Origin: Tateyamaria omphalii
Lineage (GTDB): Bacteria; Pseudomonadota; Alphaproteobacteria; Rhodobacterales; Rhodobacteraceae
Assembly: GCF_014651375.1 (NCBI RefSeq)
Contig: NZ_BMWT01000002.1
Location: 5,477-69,476, forward strand
Direction: 5' to 3'
DNA length: 64,000 bases
Shown: one piece after another, positions 25,620-33,549 of the stretch
Position numbering within the stretch: the stretch's first letter is position 1
Layout of the letters: each line of letters starts with the position of its first letter
The notes under the pieces: model-generated
What the model saw: the letters and a program-made list of their open reading frames with translations, nothing else
Database searches by the model: none
Told to the model about the DNA's origin: nothing
Made by a program: the position numbers and the translations under genes

Positions 25620-25645
25620 ATGTCAGACATTAAAATGTAAGACAA
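25620..25645. promoter_or_regulatory. Two GntR/FCD-type operator copies in the DMSP/MtoX divergent promoter
   Basis: ATGTCAGACAT (25620-25630) is a palindrome with 5-bp arms and one central base; ATGTAAGACAA (25635-25645) is a second, imperfect copy. Centres are 15 bp apart. The second copy ends directly before the gntR start codon (25646). The NNGTNNNACNN core is typical of FadR-subfamily GntR operators. It lies 44 bases upstream of the DUF2182 start on the other strand, so one regulator could control both arms and itself. Confidence 0.7.
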
Positions 25646-26401
25646 ATGAAAATTGATCCTGACAGCACGGTTGATCTCTCCGCCCAGATTGCAAAGGCAA
25701 TCCGGGATGCGATCATCGCAGGTGATCTGATCGTGGATCAGCGTCTGCCGTCCGAGGCGGAACTGGCCGATCACTTTGATGTGTCCCGTCCCACGGTGCG
25801 CGAGGCCTTGAAGCGGCTGGCCGCCCAATCACTCATCCGCACACAGCGTGGCGCATCGGGAGGTGCCTTCGTCAACCGCCTGCGATTCGAAGACGCCTAT
25901 GCCCAGCAGGTCACAACCTCGACCCTGCTTTTGTCCATGAACGCCGTCAGTTTCGACGTGGCGTGTGAGGCACGGTACGCGCTTGAACGCGCCTGCGCCC
26001 CGCTTTCTGCACAGCGCCGCACCCCTGACCAGCTGGCGACCATGCGCGCCGAAATTCATCGTCAAGGCCAACCGGGTCTCACGGACGAGGCGTTTTGCGC
26101 CTCCGATGTCACCTTCCACCGCGCTTTGGTGGATGGCGCAGGCAACAAGGTGCTCAGCTACCAGCTTGCCGGTGCTGTTGAGGCCATGCAGCCCCTGATG
26201 AACATGATCACCTTCACCGCCCGATCGCGCGAAGCGATTGTGGCATTGCACACGGACATTGCAGATGCCGTCGAGGCGCAGGATGCGCCCAAGATCGACG
26301 CGACATTGGTTGAATTAGAAGCCTACACGCGGGAGCTGGCCCATTCGGTCGTCACCGCCCGCGCCCAAAAGGCCGCAGAAAAGGAGCACAAGACCGCCTG
26401 A
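25646..26401 (+). CDS. GntR-family regulator with FCD domain
   Basis: 251 aa. The N-terminal winged helix has LPSEAELADHFDVSRPTVREAL (residues about 33-54), the GntR signature. The C-terminal all-helical FCD ligand domain has the expected metal/ligand histidines (SDVTFHRALV near 150-159, VALHTDIADAV near 196-206). It sits between the divergent dmdA and mtoX arms, with two palindromes immediately before its start, so it likely represses both arms and itself until a DMSP-derived acid or thiol metabolite binds. The start ATG lies at the end of the operator; no separate strong ribosome site is visible. Confidence 0.9.
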   Translation: MKIDPDSTVDLSAQIAKAIRDAIIAGDLIVDQRLPSEAELADHFDVSRPTVREALKRLAAQSLIRTQRGASGGAFVNRLRFEDAYAQQVTTSTLLLSMNAVSFDVACEARYALERACAPLSAQRRTPDQLATMRAEIHRQGQPGLTDEAFCASDVTFHRALVDGAGNKVLSYQLAGAVEAMQPLMNMITFTARSREAIVALHTDIADAVEAQDAPKIDATLVELEAYTRELAHSVVTARAQKAAEKEHKTA

Positions 26402-26474
26402 TCCCTCCCATACGAAGTCGCAAAGGCAACCGAGGGGCCGGGCACCGATTGACACATGCTTCAGGGAGGAAGCC

Positions 26475-27875
26475 ATGAATTTGAGACCCGACCCAACATT
26501 CTACCCCTCGCCCAACGATGCCATGCAGGCGCCGGTCGAGAAGCTGGCATTCACGCTGATGCTCAGCCCGGATGGGACCAAGCCGGATGGTTTGGCTGTC
26601 GTGGATGTTGATCCCGAGAGCAAGACCTACAGCCAGATCGTGCACGAGCTGTACGTCCCCAACCTTGGCGACGAATTTCACCACTTCGGCTGGAACGCTT
26701 GCTCGTCAGCGCTTTCGCCACTGACCGGCCACGCCTTTCTGGAGCGGCGTTACCTGATCATTCCGGGCATCCGGTCTTCCCGCATCTACATCATTGATGT
26801 AAAAGAGCCGCTCAAAGCCAAGATTCACAAGATTATCGAACCGGAAGAGCTGTTTGAAAAAACAGGATATTCCCGCCCCCACACGATCCATTGCGGACCC
26901 GAAGGAATCTATGTCTCGACCTTGGGCGGCGGTGGCGAGGATGGCACAGATGGCCCTCCCGGTATCTTCATCATGGATTGTGAAACTTTCGACATTCTGG
27001 GCCGCTACGAGATGGACCGAGGCATTCAAGACAAGCACTATGATTTCTGGTGGAACCTGCCGCGTGACTACATGGTCAGCAGCGAATGGGGCCTGCCGCC
27101 GCAATTTGAAAACGGTGTTGTGCCCGAAGATCTGTTGTCGAACAAATACGGCCACACGATCCACTTCTGGGACCTGCGCGGGCGCAAGGTGACAAAGTCC
27201 ATTGATCTGGGTGAACACCACCAGATGGCTCTGGAAATCCGCCCTGCTCACGACCCCGTCAAGGAATACGGTTTCTGTGGCGTTGTTGTTGACACCACCA
27301 ACTTGCAAGGTGCGATCTTTACTTGGTGGCGGGATGATGATGGCGAATGGCAAGCCAAGAAGACGATCACCATCGACCCGGTGCCCGCAGATGCGGACGA
27401 CCTGCCTGACTTGCTCAAGGGGTTCGGTGCCGTGCCGCCGCTGGTCACTGACATCGACCTGAGCCTGGATGATAAGTACCTCTATGTCGCGTGTTGGGGC
27501 CTTGGCGAAATGCACCAATACGACGTGTCCGACCCGATGAACCCGGTTCTTGCGGGCAAGGTCGAGATCGGCGGTATCGTAAAGAAAACCAAACACCCCA
27601 ACGGCCAAGACTTTGGCTACGGTCCACAGATGGTTGAGATCAGCCGCGACGGCAAACGCGTGTACTGGACCAACTCGCTCTATTCCACTTGGGACGACCA
27701 ATTCTACCCCGGTGAACGTGGTGCGGCGATGGTCATGGCCCATGTTGGTGAAAACGGTGGGCTGACACTGGACGAAAACTTCTGGACCAAGTTCCCGGAA
27801 GGCTACCGCAGCCACCAGATCCGGCTTGAAGGCGGCGACTGTTCGACCGACAGTTTCTGCTACCCCTCGGTCTGA
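26475..27875 (+). CDS. mtoX: SBP56 family methanethiol oxidase
   Basis: 466 aa, full length for the selenium-binding protein 56 family. Beta-propeller signatures: DEFHHFGWNACSSAL (the conserved Cys near residue 77), YSRPHTIHCGPEGIYVSTLG, DKHYDFWWNLPRDYMVSSEWGLP, KYGHTIHFWDLRGRKV and DFGYGPQMVEISRDGKRVYWTN. Bacterial SBP56 was shown to be a copper-dependent methanethiol oxidase producing formaldehyde, sulfide and H2O2. No Sec-type signal peptide is evident at this start, although the Hyphomicrobium enzyme is periplasmic. AGGGAGGAAG precedes the ATG. Location beside dmdA supports a role in removing methanethiol made from DMSP. The stop shares one base with the next gene. Confidence 0.9.
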   Translation: MNLRPDPTFYPSPNDAMQAPVEKLAFTLMLSPDGTKPDGLAVVDVDPESKTYSQIVHELYVPNLGDEFHHFGWNACSSALSPLTGHAFLERRYLIIPGIRSSRIYIIDVKEPLKAKIHKIIEPEELFEKTGYSRPHTIHCGPEGIYVSTLGGGGEDGTDGPPGIFIMDCETFDILGRYEMDRGIQDKHYDFWWNLPRDYMVSSEWGLPPQFENGVVPEDLLSNKYGHTIHFWDLRGRKVTKSIDLGEHHQMALEIRPAHDPVKEYGFCGVVVDTTNLQGAIFTWWRDDDGEWQAKKTITIDPVPADADDLPDLLKGFGAVPPLVTDIDLSLDDKYLYVACWGLGEMHQYDVSDPMNPVLAGKVEIGGIVKKTKHPNGQDFGYGPQMVEISRDGKRVYWTNSLYSTWDDQFYPGERGAAMVMAHVGENGGLTLDENFWTKFPEGYRSHQIRLEGGDCSTDSFCYPSV

Positions 27876-28528
27876 TGGATATGACGACGGCGGCGGGCCT
27901 CTGGCTCGCCGTCATCCTCTCCGGCCTCTACCACGGCCTGAACCCCGGCATGGGCTGGCCCCTTGTCGTTTCGTCAGCCCTATTCGAACGCAGACGCAGC
28001 GCGCTCTGGCCCGCTTTAGGTGCCCTATCGCTTGGTCATTTCGTGGCGATGCTGGGTATTCTGCTGCCATTTTCGATGATGACATTGCTGATCGATTACC
28101 AAGGCGAAATACGTATTGGCGCGGGGCTAATCGTGATCGCGATGGGCCTCTATCTTGCCATCACGCGCAAGCACCCCCGGTTCCTTGCCCGCATTCCGCC
28201 GCACAAGCTGACACTGTGGTCGTTCCTCGTGGCATTGGCTCACGGTGCTGCGCTGATGCTGGTGCCCATATACTTGGGCCTTTGTGCCATTGAGGAACTG
28301 GATGCGGGCCACCGCGCAGCGTCGGCCCTAATGGCCACGACGGCGTTGGCCCTCGGCGTGGCAGTACTGCATACCGTTGCCATGATGGGATCCGGCGGAG
28401 CAGTGGCCTATGCCGTGCATCGCTGGTTGGGCCTCAATTTCCTCAAACGGGGCTGGTTCGACTTGGAGCTTGTCTGGGCGGTCAGCTTGATTGTCGTGGG
28501 TGGTGTTGGGCTTTGGACCGCGCTGTAA
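27875..28528 (+). CDS. Six-TM membrane protein with intramembrane histidines, linked to mtoX
   Basis: 217 aa, almost wholly hydrophobic, about six helices. I do not recognise a named family with confidence. Histidines sit in or next to helices in GLYHGLNPGMGW (near 19), SLGHFVAML (near 52), ALAHGAALMLVP (near 121) and VLHTVAMMG (near 163), each with neighbouring Met or Gly. This pattern resembles small metal transporters of the NicO/HupE kind without their exact motifs. Translation is coupled to mtoX (TGATG). A role in copper supply, or in sulfide or thiol export, is conceivable. Confidence 0.7.
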   Translation: MDMTTAAGLWLAVILSGLYHGLNPGMGWPLVVSSALFERRRSALWPALGALSLGHFVAMLGILLPFSMMTLLIDYQGEIRIGAGLIVIAMGLYLAITRKHPRFLARIPPHKLTLWSFLVALAHGAALMLVPIYLGLCAIEELDAGHRAASALMATTALALGVAVLHTVAMMGSGGAVAYAVHRWLGLNFLKRGWFDLELVWAVSLIVVGGVGLWTAL

Positions 28529-28590
28529 AAAAGGCATTGACCTAACAGCAACAGACCGCAACTGTCGGGCAAGACACGTGCGGTACCGGA

Positions 28591-29292
28591 ATGCCCAATA
28601 TGTTGCGATTGATCGATGAGACATTGGGTAAATGGCTGCGCCACTTTTTCTTCGCCATCGTGCGCACGTATTTCTCACTGTTCTACAATGTCAGCTGTTC
28701 CGGCAAACACCTGCTGCAGGACACGCGAGGCGCGCTGATCCTCGCTACCCATGTCAGCCGTTTCGATGGACCGCTGATTGCCGCGATACTCTACACGACA
28801 CAGCGTATCCGGCCCGTGGTACACTACAATGAATACTACAACTGGATGCAATGGTTTCCCATGTTCGTGGCCCGTGCGATCCCGGTCAGTTCCCCCAAGT
28901 CTTGGCCAGCGGAAAAACGGCAGGCCCAAAAAGAGGCAAGCATGCAGCGCATCCTGTCTGCGCTCGACCGCGGAGAGAGCATCCTGCTGTTCCCGTCGGG
29001 CCACACAAGGCAGCAGGAAACCGAGGTGATCGCACCACACCTGTCCGGGGCGCGGGATATCCTACAAACTAAACCTGACAGCCCGGTATTGCTGCTTAGG
29101 CTTGACGGGTTGGGCAGGTTCCAACCCGCGCGATATGACTATTTCTGGACGTTTATTGGACGCAGCAAAGGGCGACGCCATATCTCGGTCGACATCAAAA
29201 CGGTCGATGACCTCGACCCGACCACTGATCTTGAGGCTTTCAACAAAGACCTTGAGGACCGATTGAACACGCCGATAAGAGACAGCTTCTAG
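28591..29292 (+). CDS. 1-acyl-glycerol-3-phosphate acyltransferase-like (PlsC family)
   Basis: 233 aa. ILATHVSRFDGPL near residue 52 is the HX4D acyltransferase motif and SILLFPSGHTRQ near residue 131 matches the FPEGTRS block, with Ser-Gly replacing Glu-Gly. An N-terminal hydrophobic stretch (about 18-35) should tie it to the membrane. Probably acylates a lysophospholipid or ornithine-type lipid precursor. It starts 62 bases after the mtoX-linked membrane gene, so it could be the end of that transcript or independent. The start may be the ATG at 28600 instead. Confidence 0.8.
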   Translation: MPNMLRLIDETLGKWLRHFFFAIVRTYFSLFYNVSCSGKHLLQDTRGALILATHVSRFDGPLIAAILYTTQRIRPVVHYNEYYNWMQWFPMFVARAIPVSSPKSWPAEKRQAQKEASMQRILSALDRGESILLFPSGHTRQQETEVIAPHLSGARDILQTKPDSPVLLLRLDGLGRFQPARYDYFWTFIGRSKGRRHISVDIKTVDDLDPTTDLEAFNKDLEDRLNTPIRDSF

Positions 29293-29329
29293 CCTTGCCT
29301 CGGATCGCACATGGCCCTACGTGCCGCCC

Positions 29330-29683
29330 ATGATCGACTTCTTGAACATAGTCGCCGCAGTGCTCACGATCGCTTTCGGCCTCTTCGGTTTCGTTGCACC
29401 GCGCTATACTGCCTCTGCTCTCGACCTCGCACCTACACACAGCACAATGGGGCTCAGCGAGATGCGTGCGTCCGTTGGCGGGCTGTTCGTCGTGGCAGGA
29501 CTTGCTGCCATCTGGATTGACGAACCGTTGGCCTATGCAATGATCGGCTTTGCCTTTGTCGGCGCGGCCTTGGGGCGGTGTTTGTCTTTGCTGTTTGACA
29601 AACCACCTGTGAAAAAAGTGCTGATTTTTGGGGGTATTGAAGTCATGCTGGCGGCATGGTTTTTGGCCGCTAATCCTTTTTAA
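29330..29683 (+). CDS. DUF4345-like small membrane protein
   Basis: 117 aa from the ATG at 29330 (a GTG at 29321 would add three residues). Four hydrophobic helices; GLSEMRASVGGLFVVAGL near residue 40 is the conserved block of DUF4345-type proteins, followed by a short cytoplasmic KPPVKK loop. Function unknown. It lies 37 bases after the acyltransferase gene and before the tmRNA gene. Confidence 0.7.
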   Translation: MIDFLNIVAAVLTIAFGLFGFVAPRYTASALDLAPTHSTMGLSEMRASVGGLFVVAGLAAIWIDEPLAYAMIGFAFVGAALGRCLSLLFDKPPVKKVLIFGGIEVMLAAWFLAANPF

Positions 29684-29789
29684 TCAGCGTTCTACGCAAG
29701 AAAATTAATGTCGACCAGCGCTGATTTCTATGTCAGGAGAGTCCTGAGCTGAGCGTCTCACAGATTGCAAAGGGTGCGCTCTTCACATA

Positions 29790-30115
29790 TCTAACTCCTG
29801 TCCCTCGGGACTATGGACATAAACGCGCTCGTAATAAACGGATCGGACCCGGGGGCGGTACCCGGCGGCTCCACCAACCATCCCTTCGTTTGGGGGATCA
29901 TGGGGCCGAAACAGGATCGACGGACGTCTAAAGGGGTTAGCTTTGTCTCGGCTGTCTGCCACCGTTACCGGCGAAAACAGTACAATTGCAAACGACAATC
30001 GTGCTCCGGTTGCTATGGCTGCGTAAGCAGTCCTAGTCGAACCGACTTTAAGCCCTAGCGCCTAGCCGCGTTAGGCGGGGTTCGCAGGCACCTGGCAACA
30101 GAAGCCTGCACTTTC
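29790..30115 (+). ncRNA. ssrA: Circularly permuted two-piece tmRNA
   Basis: The acceptor piece comes first and ends GGCTCCACCA at 29876, preceded by the T-arm CCGGG-GGCGGTA-CCCGG. A 25-base processed loop (CCATCCCTTCGTTTGGGGGA...) joins it to the coding piece, which begins GGGGCCGAAACAGGATCGACG at 29902. The tag frame at 29988-30026 reads ANDNRAPVAMAA then TAA. The 3' part ends with hairpins near 30058-30112 (GCGCCTAG..., GCAGGC...GCCTGC). This order is diagnostic for alphaproteobacterial tmRNA. It rescues stalled ribosomes and tags proteins for ClpXP. The exact 5' and 3' ends are estimates. Confidence 0.95.
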
Positions 30116-30211
30116 AAAAAGACTTTGGTATTTTTGCGTCGGGTTCAAGGATTGTTAAGTCCCGGGCGTTATCGCTGTTGTGCAAATTGTCTGATTGAGA
30201 ACGAGGGGCGC

Positions 30212-30640
30212 ATGCCGCACAAGGTCAAGACCCTGCAAGGCTGGTACGACGAGGTGTGGATCAAGGGAGACCTAGATGCGATTCCGAAGTTCCTTGCACC
30301 CAACGCACGTTCGCGCGGGATCATGGGCGATATGCCCTTTTCGATTGAGGACCTTACCGAGTTGGTAACGATGGTGCGCGAATTGCTGGGTCCCATAGAA
30401 ATCACCCTGCCCATCACAATGGAACAAGACGATTGGCTGTCGGCTCTGGTCGAAATCAAAAGTCATTCGGCGGATACCGGCGACCCTGTGCATGTCTTCG
30501 GGCAAGTGATCGCACGGTTCGAAGGCATCCAGATGGTCGAGATTTATACCGGCACGGATTCACTTACGCTGTTCGAACAACTGAGTTTACTTCCCGAGAA
30601 CGCGATGGCTGTGATGCTTGGTGGAACACGCCTTCGGTAA
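30212..30640 (+). CDS. SnoaL-like/NTF2-fold protein
   Basis: 142 aa from the ATG at 30212; upstream in-frame codons overlap the region after tmRNA and look random. The sequence VKTLQGWYDEVWIKGDLDAIPKF followed by a beta-rich half fits the SnoaL-like ester cyclase/NTF2 fold, a small alpha+beta barrel found in many enzymes and ligand-binding proteins. No catalytic residues can be named. A monocistronic gene about 100 bases after tmRNA. Confidence 0.65.
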   Translation: MPHKVKTLQGWYDEVWIKGDLDAIPKFLAPNARSRGIMGDMPFSIEDLTELVTMVRELLGPIEITLPITMEQDDWLSALVEIKSHSADTGDPVHVFGQVIARFEGIQMVEIYTGTDSLTLFEQLSLLPENAMAVMLGGTRLR

Positions 30641-30982
30641 GGGTGGCAAACTGCATTGGCCTACATCAGGTGTCGTGCTACCAATTCCCGAATGACCGCA
30701 AGTGTGCTGAAGACGCTCTATGCACAACTGACGTTTCATGTGTTTAGGCAGCCAGTTGGATGAGCACATTAAGCACCTAAATACATCATCCAGTTACTCA
30801 CACTGCGCTGGATGGGTGCAGGGCTTACCTCCGACCTGTCCAGACGTTCAACAGATCAAAGGGTTGACCTGCAGAGCATCAATGCGCAAGCTCCCAGTTG
30901 GGGCCACTGCGACTGCCCCATCAGGCTAACCACACATTGGCCCAAGCGTCGCATCCTTTTGTTGTGATCAAAGGATGCCACA
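30641..30982. other. 342-base region ahead of the ChrB/rhodanese gene
   Basis: No supported gene. The only clear structure is the perfect 9-bp inverted repeat at 30951-30978 listed separately. The region is less codon-biased than its flanks and short frames in it show no similarity to anything I recognise. Confidence 0.5.
30951..30978 (+). promoter_or_regulatory. Hairpin containing the Shine-Dalgarno sequence of the ChrB-like gene
   Basis: GCATCCTTT (30951-30959) and AAAGGATGC (30970-30978) are perfectly complementary around a 10-base loop. The right arm contains AAAGGA, positioned 7-12 bases before the ATG at 30983, so folding would hide the ribosome site. It may be a translational switch (thermosensor, metabolite- or protein-controlled) or simply a DNA operator. 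Confidence 0.65.
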
Positions 30983-31708
30983 ATGGACCATAGACCCCAC
31001 TCAATTCATGCAACAGAGTTGCTGCCTCTACTTGGAACAGGCAAAGCACCATGTCTGATCGACGTATCCATACCCGAGGATGTAGCTTCTGATCCTTGGC
31101 GCCTGCCAACAGCGCGACATGTACCGCATCTGAACGTGCAACATCAGTGTGCTTTGCAGGCACCGGACTCGCCGATTGTAACCATTTGCCAAAAGGGTCT
31201 GAAGCTGTCGCACGGTGCCGCAGCTGTGCTGCGCGGCATGGGCTTTGACGCGCGTGCATTGGAGGGAGGGAACAGCGCTTGGCGTACTGCGGGTTATCCA
31301 TGTCTTGCATTGGACACTGCCCCACCCCCAGGAACGCCGTGGGTTCTGCCCGCAACACGAACCCCGAAGGTCCTTGTCACCGCGTGGGTGATCCGACGCT
31401 GGTATGATCAGGATGCAATAGTGTTGTGGGTCTCGCCCGTGCATCTACATGACGTCGCCGCACGTTTTGACGCCCACGCCTTGCCTGAAGCACCGCCAGG
31501 CCAAAGCTTTGCCGCCACGGGCCTCATGTCTCCTGATCTGATGGGTTTTATTGCGTCCATTGAAACAACAACATCTCCTGTCACATCGCTGCTTGGCGTA
31601 TTGCCCAATCTTCACGAACGTGATGAAGACTTGGCCCGTGCCGCCCTGCCGTTTCTTGATGCCGCTTGGTTGCAATATCGCCAATCTGATCGGCAGGAGG
31701 TTGTTTGA
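30983..31708 (+). CDS. Rhodanese domain fused to ChrB C-terminal-like domain
   Basis: 241 aa. Residues 1 to about 110 form a rhodanese fold: ELLPLLGTGKAPCLIDVSIPED, then TICQKGLKLSHGAAAVLRGMG, with Cys near 70 as the persulfide-carrying residue, and LEGGNSAWRTAGYP. Residues about 127-236 (VLVTAWVIRRWYDQDAIVLWVSP...) resemble the ChrB_C domain of chromate resistance proteins, whose start is usually PWLIRRFID. It overlaps the chrA gene by one base (TGATG), so it is likely a regulator or auxiliary protein of chromate or sulfate handling. Its own ribosome site lies in a hairpin. Confidence 0.75.
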   Translation: MDHRPHSIHATELLPLLGTGKAPCLIDVSIPEDVASDPWRLPTARHVPHLNVQHQCALQAPDSPIVTICQKGLKLSHGAAAVLRGMGFDARALEGGNSAWRTAGYPCLALDTAPPPGTPWVLPATRTPKVLVTAWVIRRWYDQDAIVLWVSPVHLHDVAARFDAHALPEAPPGQSFAATGLMSPDLMGFIASIETTTSPVTSLLGVLPNLHERDEDLARAALPFLDAAWLQYRQSDRQEVV

Positions 31709-32958
31709 TGGAACAGAGCTGGTCGGAACTGACCCGGGTCTTTGGCCGTATTGGCTTGCTGTCTTTCGGCGGCCCAGCTGCACAGATCGCTCTGATGCAC
31801 GAAACATTGGTCTCGCGCCAGAAATGGCTGACCGAAGATCAATACCTGCGAGCACTGTCACTTTGCATGCTCTTACCCGGCCCCGAGGCCATGCAATTGG
31901 CCACGTATGCAGGATGGCGGTTGCGCGGCATCGGTGGCGGTTTGCTTGCCGGGTCACTTTTTGTTGTACCCGGAGCCGTGGTGATCCTTGCCCTTGCGTT
32001 GGCGTACATCCACTTTGGCGACATCCCTATGGTTCAAGCTGCTTTCCTCGGCATCAAGGCGGCTGTGATCGTGATCGTTTTGCAAGCGCTGTTACGGCTC
32101 GGGCGAAACACACTGCAGAGCCCGGTGGCGTGGGGTCTGTCTTGCGCGGCCTTCCTAGCCTTATTCGTTTTCGGCATTCCCTTTCCGTTGGTTGTTGTCG
32201 CCGCAGGCATCGTAGGCGCACTACACGCCAAAGGCGGACCCACGGACGCGCTGCCTGCCCCGGCTCAACCGAGAAGCGGACGCACAATTGTCATTTTCGG
32301 AACATTGTGGATCACGCCGCTGGCGGTGTTGTGGTTCACCGCGCAAGGCTTTCTGCTCGAGATCGGCCTGTTCTTTTCTAAGCTCGCAGTCGTCACTTTT
32401 GGCGGCGCCTATGCCGTGTTGGCCTACATGACCCAGCAAGTGGTTCAAGACCATGGCTGGATCAAAACCAGCCAGATGATAGACGCGCTGGGCCTCGCAG
32501 AGACGACGCCCGGCCCCCTCATTCTGGTGACAGAGTTTGTTGCGCTGCTTGCTGGCTACGCACAGGGCGGTCTGGTGCTTGCGCTGGCGGCAGGAGCGTT
32601 GACACTTTGGGTGACTTTTGTGCCATGTTTCCTATGGATTTTTGTGACAGGCCCATATCTGGACAACATCGCTGCACGCCCCCGGCTGTCTGCAGCGTTG
32701 CATGGAATTACGGCTGCTGTCGTCGGTGTCATTCTGAATCTGTCAATCTGGTTCGCGTTGCACGTTTTTTTTGCAGATGTCGGCACCGCAACGTTTGGTT
32801 CTCTGCCCATTCCCGACCTGTCTACATTCAATCCGTGGGCCGTCGCACTCGCTGCATTTGCAGGGCTTCTGCTGCTGCGCTTAAGCGTCAATTTGCCTGC
32901 TACATTGCTGGTCCTGGCGGCGTCTGGATGTGCACTCTCAATTTTGGGGCTGCTTTAG
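31708..32958 (+). CDS. chrA: Chromate transporter (CHR family)
   Basis: 416 aa, the bidomain long form. Two homologous halves each begin with the CHR pattern: GRIGLLSFGGPAAQIALMHETLV near residue 10 and SKLAVVTFGGAYAVLAYMTQQVVQ near residue 225, followed by LLPGPEAMQLATYAGWR and AETTPGPLILVTEFVALLAGY. ChrA proteins export chromate through the inner membrane and some handle sulfate-like anions. CAGGAGG precedes the ATG by 8 bases. Translationally coupled to the rhodanese/ChrB-like protein. Confidence 0.92.
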   Translation: MEQSWSELTRVFGRIGLLSFGGPAAQIALMHETLVSRQKWLTEDQYLRALSLCMLLPGPEAMQLATYAGWRLRGIGGGLLAGSLFVVPGAVVILALALAYIHFGDIPMVQAAFLGIKAAVIVIVLQALLRLGRNTLQSPVAWGLSCAAFLALFVFGIPFPLVVVAAGIVGALHAKGGPTDALPAPAQPRSGRTIVIFGTLWITPLAVLWFTAQGFLLEIGLFFSKLAVVTFGGAYAVLAYMTQQVVQDHGWIKTSQMIDALGLAETTPGPLILVTEFVALLAGYAQGGLVLALAAGALTLWVTFVPCFLWIFVTGPYLDNIAARPRLSAALHGITAAVVGVILNLSIWFALHVFFADVGTATFGSLPIPDLSTFNPWAVALAAFAGLLLLRLSVNLPATLLVLAASGCALSILGLL

Positions 32959-33033
32959 TCTAATTGGGCTCTGCCGCCTCTTCCCTCTGCGGTAAATTGG
33001 GATATGGTTGGCACACGCAGCACGAGGATCGCC

Positions 33034-33540
33034 ATGAGCCGGAACATCGATTACGGCAACCTGATGCATGAGGCCATGCGTGGCCTTATCCGCAAGGTAT
33101 TGACGGATGTTGCCCAGAACGGGCTGCCCGGCTCACATCACTTCTTCATTACGTTTGATACCAGCCATCCAGATGCAGAACTGGCTGACTGGTTGAGCGA
33201 CCGCTATCCAGGGGAAATGACAGTCGTCATGCAGCACTGGTACGACAAGCTGGATGTCGGTGCCGAAGGATTTGCCGTGACACTGAATTTCGGTGACGCT
33301 CCGGAGCCGCTGTACATACCCTATGATGCAATAAAAACGTTTGTTGATCCATCAGTCGAGTTTGGGCTTCGCTTCGAAACCCAAGGTGACGACGAAGAAG
33401 ACACTGCGCCAGCAACCCCACCGGAAATCCTGCCAAGCCGCGCGCCGGCGGCTCCCAAACCAGCGCAGGAACACAGTGCCACGGCGGATGATGACGGCAA
33501 AGATGCCGACATCGTTTCATTGGACAGTTTCAGGAAATAG
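33034..33540 (+). CDS. sspB: SspB, ClpXP adaptor for ssrA-tagged proteins (alphaproteobacterial type)
   Basis: 168 aa from the ATG at 33034, with GAGGA upstream. Residues about 1-115 form the substrate-binding domain (NIDYGNLMHEAMRGLIRKVL, HHFFITFDTSHPDAELADWL, YPGEMTVVMQHWYDKL, FGDAPEPLYIPYDAIKTFVDPSVEFGL). Then comes a flexible Ala/Pro/Asp linker, and the C-terminal peptide ADIVSLDSFRK should dock on the ClpX N-domain. It delivers tmRNA-tagged proteins to ClpXP. The tmRNA gene lies only 3 kb upstream. Confidence 0.9.
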   Translation: MSRNIDYGNLMHEAMRGLIRKVLTDVAQNGLPGSHHFFITFDTSHPDAELADWLSDRYPGEMTVVMQHWYDKLDVGAEGFAVTLNFGDAPEPLYIPYDAIKTFVDPSVEFGLRFETQGDDEEDTAPATPPEILPSRAPAAPKPAQEHSATADDDGKDADIVSLDSFRK

Positions 33541-33549
33541 ACGAAGCGG

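Noticed and set aside
26706..27815. 369-codon frame opposite mtoX
   Set aside because: Shadow of a conserved SBP56 gene; no start site or family resemblance.
26475..27875. Selenoprotein reading of the SBP56 gene
   Set aside because: No in-frame TGA; the name reflects history only.
29783..29998. Small minus-strand frame over the tmRNA gene
   Set aside because: The plus strand is a complete permuted tmRNA with tag and CCA end.
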